A DNA stretch of 34,210 nucleotides from Bacillota bacterium (GTDB lineage Bacteria; Bacillota; Dethiobacteria; DTU022; UBA8154), in the NCBI GenBank assembly GCA_012520035.1, contig JAAYOY010000212.1, forward strand, positions 1-34,210, in the 5' to 3' direction. Every line of letters starts with the position of its first letter. The stretch's first letter is position 1. This document shows, in pieces, positions 1-8,115 of this stretch. Both the position numbers and the translations under genes were made by a program. The notes beneath the pieces were generated by a model. That model had not been told where the DNA came from and searched no databases. It saw only the letters and a list, made by a program, of their open reading frames with translations.

Positions 1-11
1 AGGTGAGAGAA

Positions 12-692
12 ATGATAGTTGGTGAACGAAAACCATTGGCAGAAATCTCCAAGATGCTGGAACCTTTCCGGAAAATATGTATTTTAGGCTGCGGCACCTG
101 TGTTACCGTATGTCTGGCGGGAGGCGATAAGGAAGCGGCTGAGACAGCAGCTGCCCTTTCTTTGCTCAGTCAAAAAGAAGGTAAAAATTGGGAAATCGGT
201 ACACATACACTTTTGCGTCAATGTGAGTACGAATACATTGATGATTACGCAGAAAAATTGGCCGAATATGACGCTATTCTTTCCCTGGCCTGTGGCGTAG
301 GTGTACAGACAATGGCTGCCAGGCTTCCGGATAAAATAATCCTCCCGGGATTAAATACAAAGTTTATGGGTTATCCCCTGGAGCAGGGCGTTTGGAAAGA
401 AAACTGCCTGGGATGTGGTAATTGTGTCCTGGATTTAACGATGGGTATCTGCCCAATAACGCGTTGTGCCAAGAGCATGCTTAATGGGCCCTGCGGCGGT
501 TCTCAGGACGGCAAGTGTGAAGTCAATAAAGACATTGACTGTGCCTGGCACCTTATTTATGAGCGCCTTTCTAAAATGGGCATATCGGACAGAATGGAAG
601 CAATCCAGCCCCCGAAGGATTGGTCTACTTCCCACCACGGAGGCCCGAGAACTATTGTAAGGGAGGATGTCAGGCTTGAGAATAGAGAGTAA
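12..692 (+). CDS. metV: MetV-like protein (methylene-THF reductase C-terminal domain family)
   Basis: This is the small partner of the methylenetetrahydrofolate reductase encoded next. From family knowledge, MetV is a cysteine-rich iron-sulfur protein that delivers electrons to MetF in the methyl branch of the Wood-Ljungdahl pathway. Two cysteine clusters are visible: CILGCGTCVTVC near the N-terminus, and CLGCGNCVLDLTMGICP followed by TRCAKSMLNGPCGG and a further Cys in the C-terminal half. I start at ATG 12 because the bases AGGTGA at the window edge make a Shine-Dalgarno site about 6 bases upstream. An in-frame GTG at 3 is possible but would fall inside that site. The 3' end overlaps metF by 17 bases if metF starts at TTG 676, which suggests translational coupling. 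Anything upstream lies outside the window. The family call is strong. Confidence 0.88.
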   Translation: MIVGERKPLAEISKMLEPFRKICILGCGTCVTVCLAGGDKEAAETAAALSLLSQKEGKNWEIGTHTLLRQCEYEYIDDYAEKLAEYDAILSLACGVGVQTMAARLPDKIILPGLNTKFMGYPLEQGVWKENCLGCGNCVLDLTMGICPITRCAKSMLNGPCGGSQDGKCEVNKDIDCAWHLIYERLSKMGISDRMEAIQPPKDWSTSHHGGPRTIVREDVRLENRE

Positions 693-1599
693 TCTAGAAA
701 AGATACTAAGCAGCGGCCATTTTGCAGTTACGGGGGAGCTGGGGCCGCCCAAGAGCGCTGATTTAGAAACTTTAAAACACCATGCATATGAAATGCGCAA
801 TCATGTCGATTCGTATAATATTACGGATAATCAAACAGCGATTGTGCGTACTTCCAGTATAGGGGTTGCAGCGAGCCTTATACAAATGGGTTTGGAGCCC
901 AATGTGCAGATGACGGTTCGGGATAGGAACAGGATCTGCCTGCAGAGCGACCTGCTTGGTGCGGTAAGCTTTGGAGTAAGAAATTTTCTCTGTTTACAAG
1001 GTGATCACGGCAAGTTTGGGAACGAGCCTGCAGCCAAAAACGTCTTCGATCTGGACTCTATGCAACTTATTCAGGCAGTAAAAAATATGCGGGATGAAGG
1101 CGTTTTTATCGGCGGTGAAAAACTTGAGCATCCTCTGCCGAGGATCTTTATTGGAGCAGTAGCCAATCCGTTTGCTGATCCCTTTGAGTACCGTCCCTTG
1201 CGCCTGGCCAAAAAGATTGCTGCCGGTGCGCAGTTTATCCAAACACAGTGCATTTTTGACCTGGACCGCTTTGAAAAATGGATGGAGAAGGTCAGAGAAC
1301 TGGGGCTGCATAAAAAGGCATATATTATGGGCGGGGTTACTCCGATCAAATCAATTGGTGCCGCCCGTTACATGCAAAAAAATGTATCCGGCATGATTGT
1401 TCCCGAAGAGCTAATCACCCGTATTAAAGGCGCAGAGGACAAAAAGAAAGAGGGAATTAAGATTGCTGTGGAGACTATCCAACGCCTGAAGGAGATAGAA
1501 GGCGTTGCGGGTGTTCACATTATGGCAATCGCCTGGGAAGAAATAGTACCGGAAATAGTTGAAAGCGCCGGGTTGTATCCTCGCCCAAAAGTCAATTAG
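676..1599 (+). CDS. metF: Methylenetetrahydrofolate reductase
   Basis: MetF is a flavoprotein TIM barrel that reduces 5,10-methylene-THF to 5-methyl-THF. The start of the barrel, VTGELGPPKSADLETL, fits the family, as do the flavin-side strands FLCLQGDH and FIGAVANPFADPFEYR and the FIQTQCIFD and YIMGGVTPIKS segments. At about 307 residues it is full length for the MetF core. GGAGG at 662-666 lies directly against ATG 667, which is too close, but 9 bases before the in-frame TTG at 676. I therefore prefer TTG 676. The ATG start would add only three residues. It forms a unit with metV, as in acetogens and syntrophs, where the pair acts as a complex. A strong hairpin terminator region follows at about 1695-1748. 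Confidence 0.92.
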   Translation: MRIESNLEKILSSGHFAVTGELGPPKSADLETLKHHAYEMRNHVDSYNITDNQTAIVRTSSIGVAASLIQMGLEPNVQMTVRDRNRICLQSDLLGAVSFGVRNFLCLQGDHGKFGNEPAAKNVFDLDSMQLIQAVKNMRDEGVFIGGEKLEHPLPRIFIGAVANPFADPFEYRPLRLAKKIAAGAQFIQTQCIFDLDRFEKWMEKVRELGLHKKAYIMGGVTPIKSIGAARYMQKNVSGMIVPEELITRIKGAEDKKKEGIKIAVETIQRLKEIEGVAGVHIMAIAWEEIVPEIVESAGLYPRPKVN

Positions 1600-2026
1600 T
1601 TTATTGAATGAAAAAAAAATCAAGATTTTGTTTGAAGAAAAACGGGCTGCCTTAATATCGTGTTCATAGGGACACATGCTGACCCGTGGGTTTAGCAAAG
1701 GCAGACAGCATTTTTGGCTGTCTGCCTTTGCCGTTATACGGCTTTTTTGCTTCTTCCGCAAATGCGCAGAGAACATCAATTTTTGACGTTTAGAAAACAA
1801 TAACTGTAACCGTGTAGCCGATGGGCATCTCGAGGATACCCATAAGACCTTATCCAGGCAGGCAGGACTTTCTTTAGTAAAGGTTGTCCCCGGTATGAGC
1901 AAACCTGCTGCTGTATAACAACAGTTGTTGTGGTAAAGAGCTAGGCAATAAAAATGCAAGTTTTTTTTGTTTCGGCAGGATTTAAACGGTTCATAAAGAA
2001 TCTTTACATAAAAAGGAGGTCTTTGT
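1600..2026 (+). other. Intergenic region rich in hairpins; no gene recognised
   Basis: No convincing protein gene lies here. The region holds the metF terminator hairpins (1695-1748). It also has a possible weak promoter: TTGACG at 1783-1788 and TGTAAC at 1805-1810, with a 16-base spacer. Three further hairpins follow. ATGGGCATC/GATACCCAT has one C-A mismatch and lies around 1821-1843. GGAC-CTTT/AAAG-GTCC lies around 1865-1890. AACAAC/GTTGTT lies around 1917-1930. An eight-T run follows at about 1963-1970. A small RNA or the leader of the next gene is possible, but I match it to no known riboswitch class. Confidence 0.4.
1695..1748 (+). terminator. Terminator region after metF with two overlapping hairpins
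   Basis: A perfect 15-base-pair stem (1695-1709 with 1717-1731, loop ATTTTTG) is followed by a second short stem, GCCG/CGGC (1730-1733 with 1739-1742), and TTTTTT at 1743-1748. The two stems share bases 1730-1731, so they partly exclude each other. The second stem with its T run is the intrinsic-terminator element proper. Confidence 0.75.
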
Positions 2027-2989
2027 TTGGGGAAGCAATTTGTCAAGGATTTAAAAATAGGCAGCCATGTTCATTCTCAGTTTGTTGTGGTTGCTCAGAA
2101 AACACTATCCTTTTCTGCCCCTTCCAGGCAAGGGGAGTATTTTATTAAACTGCTCCTGGGAGATATAAGCGGGACAATTAAAGGAATTATCTGGAACAGT
2201 TCCATGGTCAGGGAGCCTATCCGTCCGGATGAAGTGCTTTTAGTAAGCGGTGAAGTTGAAGATTACAATGGCCCTCAACTGGTAATAAATGATTACAGTA
2301 CAGTAAAAAAAGATAAGATAAACAGGAGTTATTTTCAGGCTACTTGCCCCAGAGACACAGGTGAAATGTGGGGTAACCTTTTGGGGATCGCTTCAACAGC
2401 GGTTAGCAATAAACATCTATCCCGGCTTTTGGATGTTTTTTACAATGATCAGGAGCTGGTAAAGGGTTTTCATCTTTCACCTGCAGCCAAATCCATTCAT
2501 CATAATTACCTGGGCGGGCTTCTGGAGCATACTCTGGAGGTTGTTCAAATATGTGAGTATCTGACAAAATTGTACCCGGAGGAAATCGACAGGTCGCAGT
2601 TGATTACGGCGGCAATATTTCATGATATAGGGAAAATTGAAGAATACAATGCAGACAGCTTTACTTTTGAACAGACCGACAGGGGGAAGCTTTTGGGGCA
2701 CATAACTATAGGGCTGGAGGTAGTTAGAAAAATGATCGAGATGGTTCCCTCCTTCCCCGACGATCTTAAAATGAAACTCGAACATATGATTATTAGCCAT
2801 CATGGCGAAAAGGAATGGGGCTCGCCGGAGGTCCCCCAAACCTTTGAGGCGTTTGCGTTATTTCACGCTGATTTGCTCAGTGCCCGTTTAAAACAATTTT
2901 CAAAGCTGCTTAATAGTCATAATGCCAAGAGTTCTGCCTGGACTGAGTGGGACCGTTTTTTGGGGCGAAGAATTTTTGCCGCAAAATAA
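2027..2989 (+). CDS. yhaM: 3'-5' exoribonuclease, YhaM family (OB fold plus HD domain)
   Basis: YhaM enzymes are metal-dependent 3'-to-5' exonucleases that trim RNA, and sometimes single-stranded DNA. The N-terminal 110 residues look like an OB-fold nucleic-acid-binding domain (VVAQKTLSFSAPSRQGEYF through PQLVINDYSTV). The rest is an HD domain with the metal motifs SIHHNYLGGLLEHTLEV, AAIFHDIGKIEEY, LLGHITIG and MIISHHGEKEWGSP. The length of 320 residues is typical. TTG 2027 is chosen because AAAGGAGGT ends 6 bases upstream. A second TTG at 2023 is out of frame. The gene is followed after 36 bases by the TPR/HTH gene on the same strand. Confidence 0.9.
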   Translation: MGKQFVKDLKIGSHVHSQFVVVAQKTLSFSAPSRQGEYFIKLLLGDISGTIKGIIWNSSMVREPIRPDEVLLVSGEVEDYNGPQLVINDYSTVKKDKINRSYFQATCPRDTGEMWGNLLGIASTAVSNKHLSRLLDVFYNDQELVKGFHLSPAAKSIHHNYLGGLLEHTLEVVQICEYLTKLYPEEIDRSQLITAAIFHDIGKIEEYNADSFTFEQTDRGKLLGHITIGLEVVRKMIEMVPSFPDDLKMKLEHMIISHHGEKEWGSPEVPQTFEAFALFHADLLSARLKQFSKLLNSHNAKSSAWTEWDRFLGRRIFAAK

Positions 2990-3025
2990 TGGGCCAGGTC
3001 AAGATGGATTAAGGTGGGTGAAAGC

Positions 3026-4150
3026 ATGAAACAGGTTAAAAATTCACGTAAAGTTGTGCCTCTGGTAAAGAATGCCGAATATTATTTTCAAAAAGGCAAC
3101 TATTATAGCCGGCAAAATAAGCTGGAAAAGGCGCTGTTATTTTATAAAAAAATGATTGAGGTTGAACCGCATAATTCTATAAACCATTATAACCTGGCCT
3201 GCCTGTTGAGCAGGATGGGCCATCTGGAGAAGGCCAACCAGGTTTTTTCATATATCGTTCATAAAATGGACCCATCTATGACCGAATGCTATTTTCTTAT
3301 GGCAGTTAATTACGGGTTGCTGGATGATTTGGATAAAACCCGTTATTACCTCAATTTGTACCTGCAATTATCCCCGGATGGAGAAATGGTCGAAGATGCT
3401 GAAGAGTTGTTTTTTGCATTGAGTCCCGAAGAGGATTTCATTAGTTTTGAGGAGGACCATTCCGATGATGAAGAGAAATACAGGGGAGATGAAGAAATAG
3501 CCAGGCATTATCGTGAGGATAAAGAGGTAAGAAATATTTTATTTAATGCCCTTTATCATAATAATGAACAGCACGTTGAAAAAGCTATCCGCTTTTACGG
3601 ATCATTAATGGAGGGGACCGGCGAGCAAATTTTAAAGGAATTTGTTCGGAATCCCTGGGTTAAACAGCGGCTGCGTTTGCAGGCTCTCCTTGAGTTAAAA
3701 AATATGGGTATAAAGGGATTGGTACCTGTATTCATGGAAGGAACACTGCGTGAAGTGGATATATCATATTATCCATTAGTTGCCCCCAGGTGGCAGGATA
3801 AATGGCAGCAGGTAATGGATTGCACGCTCCAAAATATGCGTTTAAGCAAGTCTTATAATGAACGCTTTTATGAAGATGTTCAATCAATTTGGATTGATTT
3901 TTTGAACAACATCTATCCCCGGGTCCCTCAAATCAAAAAAATAGAAGTATGGGCAGCGGGCCTTGAGTATGCCCTTGCCAAATACCATTTCCTGGGTATA
4001 ACGCAAAAAATGCTGGCAGAACAGTATAATATCTCTCCTTCCAGCGTTTCCGCCAGATACAAAGAAATAAATGAAGTGTTGCATATCGAGCACCGGGCTT
4101 ATCAAAATATGCTCATGTACCTTACCCGGCGCGATCGGGATAAAGAATGA
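3026..4150 (+). CDS. TPR-repeat protein with an acidic linker and C-terminal helix-turn-helix
   Basis: The function is unknown. Residues of about 12-120 form tetratricopeptide repeats (YYFQKGNYYSRQNKLEKALL, then NSINHYNLACLLSRMGHLEK and CYFLMAVNYGLLDDLDK), a protein-docking scaffold. A strongly acidic stretch follows (SFEEDHSDDEEKYRGDEE) and then a helical middle region. Near the C-terminus, ITQKMLAEQYNISPSSVSAR has the pattern of a DNA-binding helix-turn-helix. ATG 3026 is preferred because AAGGTGG lies 8 bases upstream. The GTG at 3014 would overlap that site. No signal peptide or membrane segment is visible. The position just after yhaM suggests co-transcription. TPR plus HTH suggests a regulator that senses a protein partner, but this is inference. 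Confidence 0.75.
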   Translation: MKQVKNSRKVVPLVKNAEYYFQKGNYYSRQNKLEKALLFYKKMIEVEPHNSINHYNLACLLSRMGHLEKANQVFSYIVHKMDPSMTECYFLMAVNYGLLDDLDKTRYYLNLYLQLSPDGEMVEDAEELFFALSPEEDFISFEEDHSDDEEKYRGDEEIARHYREDKEVRNILFNALYHNNEQHVEKAIRFYGSLMEGTGEQILKEFVRNPWVKQRLRLQALLELKNMGIKGLVPVFMEGTLREVDISYYPLVAPRWQDKWQQVMDCTLQNMRLSKSYNERFYEDVQSIWIDFLNNIYPRVPQIKKIEVWAAGLEYALAKYHFLGITQKMLAEQYNISPSSVSARYKEINEVLHIEHRAYQNMLMYLTRRDRDKE

Positions 4151-4156
4151 TAGATC

Positions 4157-5035
4157 CTATTCTTCTATAATTTTTTTCCAAAGGCTCCTTATCTCTGCTG
4201 GGGAAAGTCCTTCACCGAGATAACTTTCGCCAATCCATATTTCAAAATGCAGATGTGCATTGAGCGTGCTGCCTTCGGCGCCTTCACTGGTTCCTGAATT
4301 ACCTATGTTTCCGATATAGTCACCTGTTTCTACGCTGTCTCCTTTTTCAAGGTTACCTGCAGTATCGCTAAGATGTGCATAGCGCGTGATGATGCCGTTT
4401 GAGTGGATTAACCAGACCTGCCTTCCCCGGAGCATGTCCAAAATATCCTCAGGGGTATCATCCATTTCCCAGGCGGTTTCCAAGAGCATTTCCCTTTCAC
4501 CTAAAGGTAGCTCAACAAAATCGTGGTCGATTCTATAAACAATACCCGGGCCTGCCGCAAAAACCGGATCTCCGTATTTAACAGAAATGCCGCAGTAGCC
4601 CTCATAAAAATCCAAACCTTCATGAGTGCCGTTCCTGTAGGAGCGCGGTGCCCCGGGAAGCTGTGTGTCCCTGGTGGTTACTTTGGCTCCCGGAAGGGGG
4701 CTTTCCAGAAAAGTTAACGCTGCCAGCAGAGAATCATCATCCCAGTTTTTATTGCCCCGCGAAGGCAGACCATTCTGTTCTTCGCTTTCTTCCCCGGGAA
4801 ATTGCCCGAAATCAGGGTTTTTACCAGGAGCAATATCTGCGATATTCCCCCCGGGGTTATGTACACTTACAGTATCCTCATCTTCCTCATTAACCACCGG
4901 AGGGAGGTTATTTATATCCTCCAGCTCATTTCTATTTTCAGGTATTGCACCTGAACTATCGGGAAAGATGTGCGGAGCAATAACGATACAGACAGCAAAT
5001 ATTATTATCAGTGGAATAAGTTTTTTAATTCGCAT
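4157..5035 (-). CDS. Membrane-anchored or secreted M23 (LytM-type) metallopeptidase
   Basis: This is probably a cell-wall endopeptidase that cuts peptide cross-links, as LytM-family proteins do. The N-terminus has a basic start and a hydrophobic segment (LIPLIIIFAVCIVIAPHIF), which is a signal anchor. An acidic, proline-rich linker of about 100 residues follows. The catalytic domain carries the zinc motif THEGLDF (HxxxD), the segment LIHSNGIITRYAHLS, the LEKGDSVETGDYIGNIGNSG turn and HLHFEI (HxH), so the enzyme looks intact. The start is ATG 5035 or the TTG at 5044. GGAGG lies 12 bases before the ATG and only about 3 before the TTG. The gene ends 6 bases from the convergent TPR gene. Similar spore-cortex proteins exist, so a sporulation role is possible but not shown. 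Confidence 0.87.
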   Translation of the reverse strand: MRIKKLIPLIIIFAVCIVIAPHIFPDSSGAIPENRNELEDINNLPPVVNEEDEDTVSVHNPGGNIADIAPGKNPDFGQFPGEESEEQNGLPSRGNKNWDDDSLLAALTFLESPLPGAKVTTRDTQLPGAPRSYRNGTHEGLDFYEGYCGISVKYGDPVFAAGPGIVYRIDHDFVELPLGEREMLLETAWEMDDTPEDILDMLRGRQVWLIHSNGIITRYAHLSDTAGNLEKGDSVETGDYIGNIGNSGTSEGAEGSTLNAHLHFEIWIGESYLGEGLSPAEIRSLWKKIIEE

Positions 5036-5184
5036 AATAGACAAAAGCCTCCATTAGAGTTAATCCATTTTCTTATATTAACATATTTTAGGGGAAAATG
5101 TCTAAGTTATTTTAAGGAAAAAAATAAATTTAGAGGATAAAGCAGGACATTTGCAGAATCTACTTATCAAGTGGGGGGATGAGA

Positions 5185-5823
5185 TTGTGCAGCAGAAATG
5201 CGTTGCCGGTTGTATTAAAGAATTTTGCCGCCCGGGATCCCCGGGAAATGGCGGATTTAAGCGGTGCTCTTTTTCAGGAAAATACAATTATTCTTCAATA
5301 CTGTAATCTTCCCCTTGCGGTTACCTATCCCCAGGGGGAGATTAATTTCCTTGAAAGAGGTAAAAACTCTACAACAGGGGAGAACTTACAGGAAAAGTTG
5401 TCCACGGAGGAAAAAGTTGTCATTTTGCAGTATCTTACTCAAGCAAGCGGTCTGCCGGTAAGAGGACAATGGCTTTCTTTTCTCGACCTCAGGGGGGGGC
5501 CGCTGCACTGGAAGCCTTTTCAAAAAGAGGCTTTGGAGCCGCTGGCAAAAAAATACTGCAATAAAAAGGAACAATTCTTGAAACTGGCTCTCGAGCACGG
5601 AGGTTCGCCGTTGGAGCAGGGAGATGCAGGGGTTGTTATACCGGTGTTTCCCCGGATTCCCCTTGCTTTTATACTCTGGGAAGGCGATGAGGAATTTGCA
5701 CCCCGTTCAACGATACTCTATGATACCGTAGCCGAAACCTACCTGGATACGGCCGGATTATATGTTCTTGGTATCCAGGCGCTTATCCGGGTCTGGTTCC
5801 CGGGGGATACCAGATTTGCATAG
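5185..5823 (+). CDS. DUF3786-like protein of unknown function
   Basis: I recognise this as resembling the DUF3786 family of anaerobes, from the C-terminal pattern IPLAFILWEGDEEFAPRSTI-LYDTVAETYL and the middle segment VRGQWLSFLDLRGGPLHWKPF followed by ALEPLAKKY. No catalytic motif is evident. There is no signal peptide or membrane segment, so it is probably cytosolic. GGGGGG at about 5172-5178 abuts ATG 5179 but sits at good distance from the in-frame TTG at 5185, which I choose. The length is then 212 residues. The gene ends 19 bases before pyrB and appears to lead the pyrimidine run, but nothing in its sequence ties it to pyrimidines. The family name is from memory. Confidence 0.75.
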   Translation: MCSRNALPVVLKNFAARDPREMADLSGALFQENTIILQYCNLPLAVTYPQGEINFLERGKNSTTGENLQEKLSTEEKVVILQYLTQASGLPVRGQWLSFLDLRGGPLHWKPFQKEALEPLAKKYCNKKEQFLKLALEHGGSPLEQGDAGVVIPVFPRIPLAFILWEGDEEFAPRSTILYDTVAETYLDTAGLYVLGIQALIRVWFPGDTRFA

Positions 5824-5842
5824 AAGAGAGGGGAATCCCTTT

Positions 5843-6766
5843 TTGTTTCCCAAAAATCTATTTAATCTAAATGATTTATCACCGTCTGCCATAGAAGAGA
5901 TCATGAGCAGAGCCGCTTATTATAAAAAAAGAAAAAATGAGGTATTTTCTTTACTCAAAGGAAAAAATATTGTGCTCTCTTTTTGGGAACCAAGTACCCG
6001 TACACGCGTTTCATTTGAAATGGCTGTACAAAAGCTGGGCGGCAGAGTTATAAATTATTCGCCGGATACTTCCAGTGAAAAAAAAGGCGAAAATTTAAAA
6101 GACACTTTAAATACACTCGTGGCGCTGGGTGCTGATGCGGTGGTTTTCCGGCACAGGTCTCCCGGTTTTTTGAATTTGATTTCCAGGATGGTGGATATCC
6201 CCTTTATCAGTGGCGGCGAAGGATGTTATCAACACCCTACGCAGGCTCTTCTTGATCTTTTTACCCTGCGTGACAGGGGAGTGAAACTATCGGAAATAAA
6301 GGTAATCATGGTGGGGGATATTTTACACAGCAGGGTTGCCCGGTCCCATTTTTATGCACTGTCCGTTTTTGGTGCCGGACTTACGCTGGTAGCCCCCCCT
6401 GTTTTGCTGCCGGTAGAGCTCGTTCCCGACAGTGTAAGCTGGTCTTATGTTCTGGATGATGTTCTTCCCGATGGTGATGTTATATATCTTCTCAGGGTCC
6501 AACAGGAGCGGCAGGGGAAAGGGCTTCTGCCATCTCTTGCAGAATATTCTGCGCTGTACGGAATTAACGAAAAAAGGATTTCTTTGTTAAAAAAAGGTGC
6601 TCTGCTGATGCATCCCGGTCCTGTCAATATCGGGATTGAAATCAGCCGTGGTGCAGTTGAATTTTTACAGCGGAATTACCCGCAGAGGATCCTTTTTCAA
6701 GAACAGGCTCTAAACGGAGTATTTGTACGCATGGCTGTTTTAGATCTGCTATTAGGGGGAAAATAA
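5843..6766 (+). CDS. pyrB: Aspartate carbamoyltransferase catalytic subunit
   Basis: It condenses carbamoyl phosphate and aspartate to carbamoyl aspartate, the first committed step of pyrimidine synthesis. The carbamoyl-phosphate loop EPSTRTRVSFE, the SSEKKGENLKDT loop, FRHRSPG, the HPTQALLDLFTL motif, LRVQQERQ and HPGPVN are all present, so it should be active. The open frame extends upstream to 5762, inside the previous gene. TTG 5843 is the likely start because GAGAGGGG lies about 8 bases upstream and the resulting 307-residue protein matches the family. In VNIGIEI, Ile stands where many bacterial homologues have Arg (VNRGVEI). I would not call this inactivating. No PyrI regulatory subunit is seen. 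pyrC follows after 5 bases. Confidence 0.95.
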   Translation: MFPKNLFNLNDLSPSAIEEIMSRAAYYKKRKNEVFSLLKGKNIVLSFWEPSTRTRVSFEMAVQKLGGRVINYSPDTSSEKKGENLKDTLNTLVALGADAVVFRHRSPGFLNLISRMVDIPFISGGEGCYQHPTQALLDLFTLRDRGVKLSEIKVIMVGDILHSRVARSHFYALSVFGAGLTLVAPPVLLPVELVPDSVSWSYVLDDVLPDGDVIYLLRVQQERQGKGLLPSLAEYSALYGINEKRISLLKKGALLMHPGPVNIGIEISRGAVEFLQRNYPQRILFQEQALNGVFVRMAVLDLLLGGK

Positions 6767-6771
6767 AGAGG

Positions 6772-8109
6772 ATGGACCTGCTTTTAAAAGGAGGTATTTT
6801 GTACGACCCCGAAAACGGCTGGGAGGGACCGGCGGAAGTCCTGATCAGGGGAAGCAGAATAGAGGCGGTTTCCTTAACCCTCGGTCCCGTCGATGTCCCC
6901 GCTTTGGATCTTCAGGGGAAGATTATCCTTCCGGGGATGGTGGATATGCATGTCCATCTGCGGGAACCCGGATATGAAGGCAAAGAAACTATTGCTACCG
7001 GCTGTGCCGCTGCTGTTGCGGGGGGGATTACTGCCGTAGCCTGCATGCCCAATACGGACCCGCCGGTTGATAATAAAGAAATTATCTGTTATATCAAGGA
7101 ACGGTCAAGGCAGGCGGATCTGGCACGGGTCTATCCCATAGGCGCAATTACCCGGAATATCGATGGAAAAGAAATTGCACCCATGTGGGAGATGGCACAG
7201 GAAGGGGCCAGGGGTTTCTCAGACGATGGCAACCCGGTTACCGACAGCGGTGTTATGCTCAGGGCGATGCAGTATGCTTTAAACCTTGGCCTTCCCGTGA
7301 TCTCCCACTGCGAGGACCTTTCACTGGCTGCGGGAGGCGTTGTCCATGCGGGGGCTCACGGTTACCGGCTGGGGTTGCCGGTTATTACCTCCGCCTCCGA
7401 GGCGGTGATGGTAGCCAGGGAGATATTGCTCCAAAAAGAAGTAAAGGGGAAGCTTCACCTTGCACATCTTAGCGCTAAAGAGAGCGTGGAGCTGCTGAGG
7501 TGGGCAAAAAGTACAGGTACAAACGTAACGGCGGAAGTAACTCCGCATCACCTGCTTTTAACGGAAGAAGCAGTTGGAGATTTTAATACGAATGTGAAGA
7601 TGAACCCTCCGCTGCGCACTTCAACAGATAAAGAGGCCTTACAAAAGGCATTAGCGGAAGGGGTGATCGGGGTAATCGCCACAGATCACGCTCCCCACAG
7701 CCTCCTGGATAAGGAAGAGGATTTTCTCAGTGCGCCTTTTGGGGTAATTGGGCTTGAAACTGCTTTACCGTTGCTCTGGACAAAACTGGTGGGAGAAGGG
7801 CTGCTTTCACCGGGCGAATTTGTTGACCGTTTCTCATCCGCGCCGGCACGCCTTCTGGGAATCCCGGGGGGCTCGCTTGAACCGGGATCTCCTGCGGATC
7901 TGGTTGTAATTGATCCGCATACTGAGCATATAGTAAGCAGCGAAAGGTTTTATTCCCTGGGGAGAAATACCCCCTTTGAAGGCTGGCGTTTAAAAGGTTA
8001 TCCTGTAATGACCATGGTGGACGGGGATATAAAAATGTGGCAGGGGAAGGTTAAGGGATTTAGCAAAGATTTTCCTGCAATAAAAAGAATTCTTCAAGCA
8101 AAGGAGTAA
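6772..8109 (+). CDS. pyrC: Dihydroorotase
   Basis: This zinc amidohydrolase cyclises carbamoyl aspartate to dihydroorotate. The metal and substrate motifs are DMHVHLREPGYEGKE, GFSDDGNPV, VISHCEDLSL, LHLAHLSAKESVELL and IATDHAPHS. The Asp in the SDDG segment fits the type I dihydroorotases of Gram-positive bacteria. The length of 445 residues is slightly above the usual 425-430. ATG 6772 follows AAAGAGG directly, which is tight, but no better start keeps the N-terminal strand DLLLKGGILYDPENG. The gene lies 5 bases after pyrB and 6 before pyrK, clearly one operon. No PyrR-type attenuator was recognised anywhere upstream. Confidence 0.95.
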   Translation: MDLLLKGGILYDPENGWEGPAEVLIRGSRIEAVSLTLGPVDVPALDLQGKIILPGMVDMHVHLREPGYEGKETIATGCAAAVAGGITAVACMPNTDPPVDNKEIICYIKERSRQADLARVYPIGAITRNIDGKEIAPMWEMAQEGARGFSDDGNPVTDSGVMLRAMQYALNLGLPVISHCEDLSLAAGGVVHAGAHGYRLGLPVITSASEAVMVAREILLQKEVKGKLHLAHLSAKESVELLRWAKSTGTNVTAEVTPHHLLLTEEAVGDFNTNVKMNPPLRTSTDKEALQKALAEGVIGVIATDHAPHSLLDKEEDFLSAPFGVIGLETALPLLWTKLVGEGLLSPGEFVDRFSSAPARLLGIPGGSLEPGSPADLVVIDPHTEHIVSSERFYSLGRNTPFEGWRLKGYPVMTMVDGDIKMWQGKVKGFSKDFPAIKRILQAKE

Positions 8110-8115
8110 AGCTGT

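Noticed and set aside
1411-2046. A 211-codon open frame on the minus strand
   Set aside because: It overlaps the end of metF and the hairpin-rich gap, has no family resemblance, and its composition (Cys, Phe, His and Tyr rich) looks like an antisense by-product.
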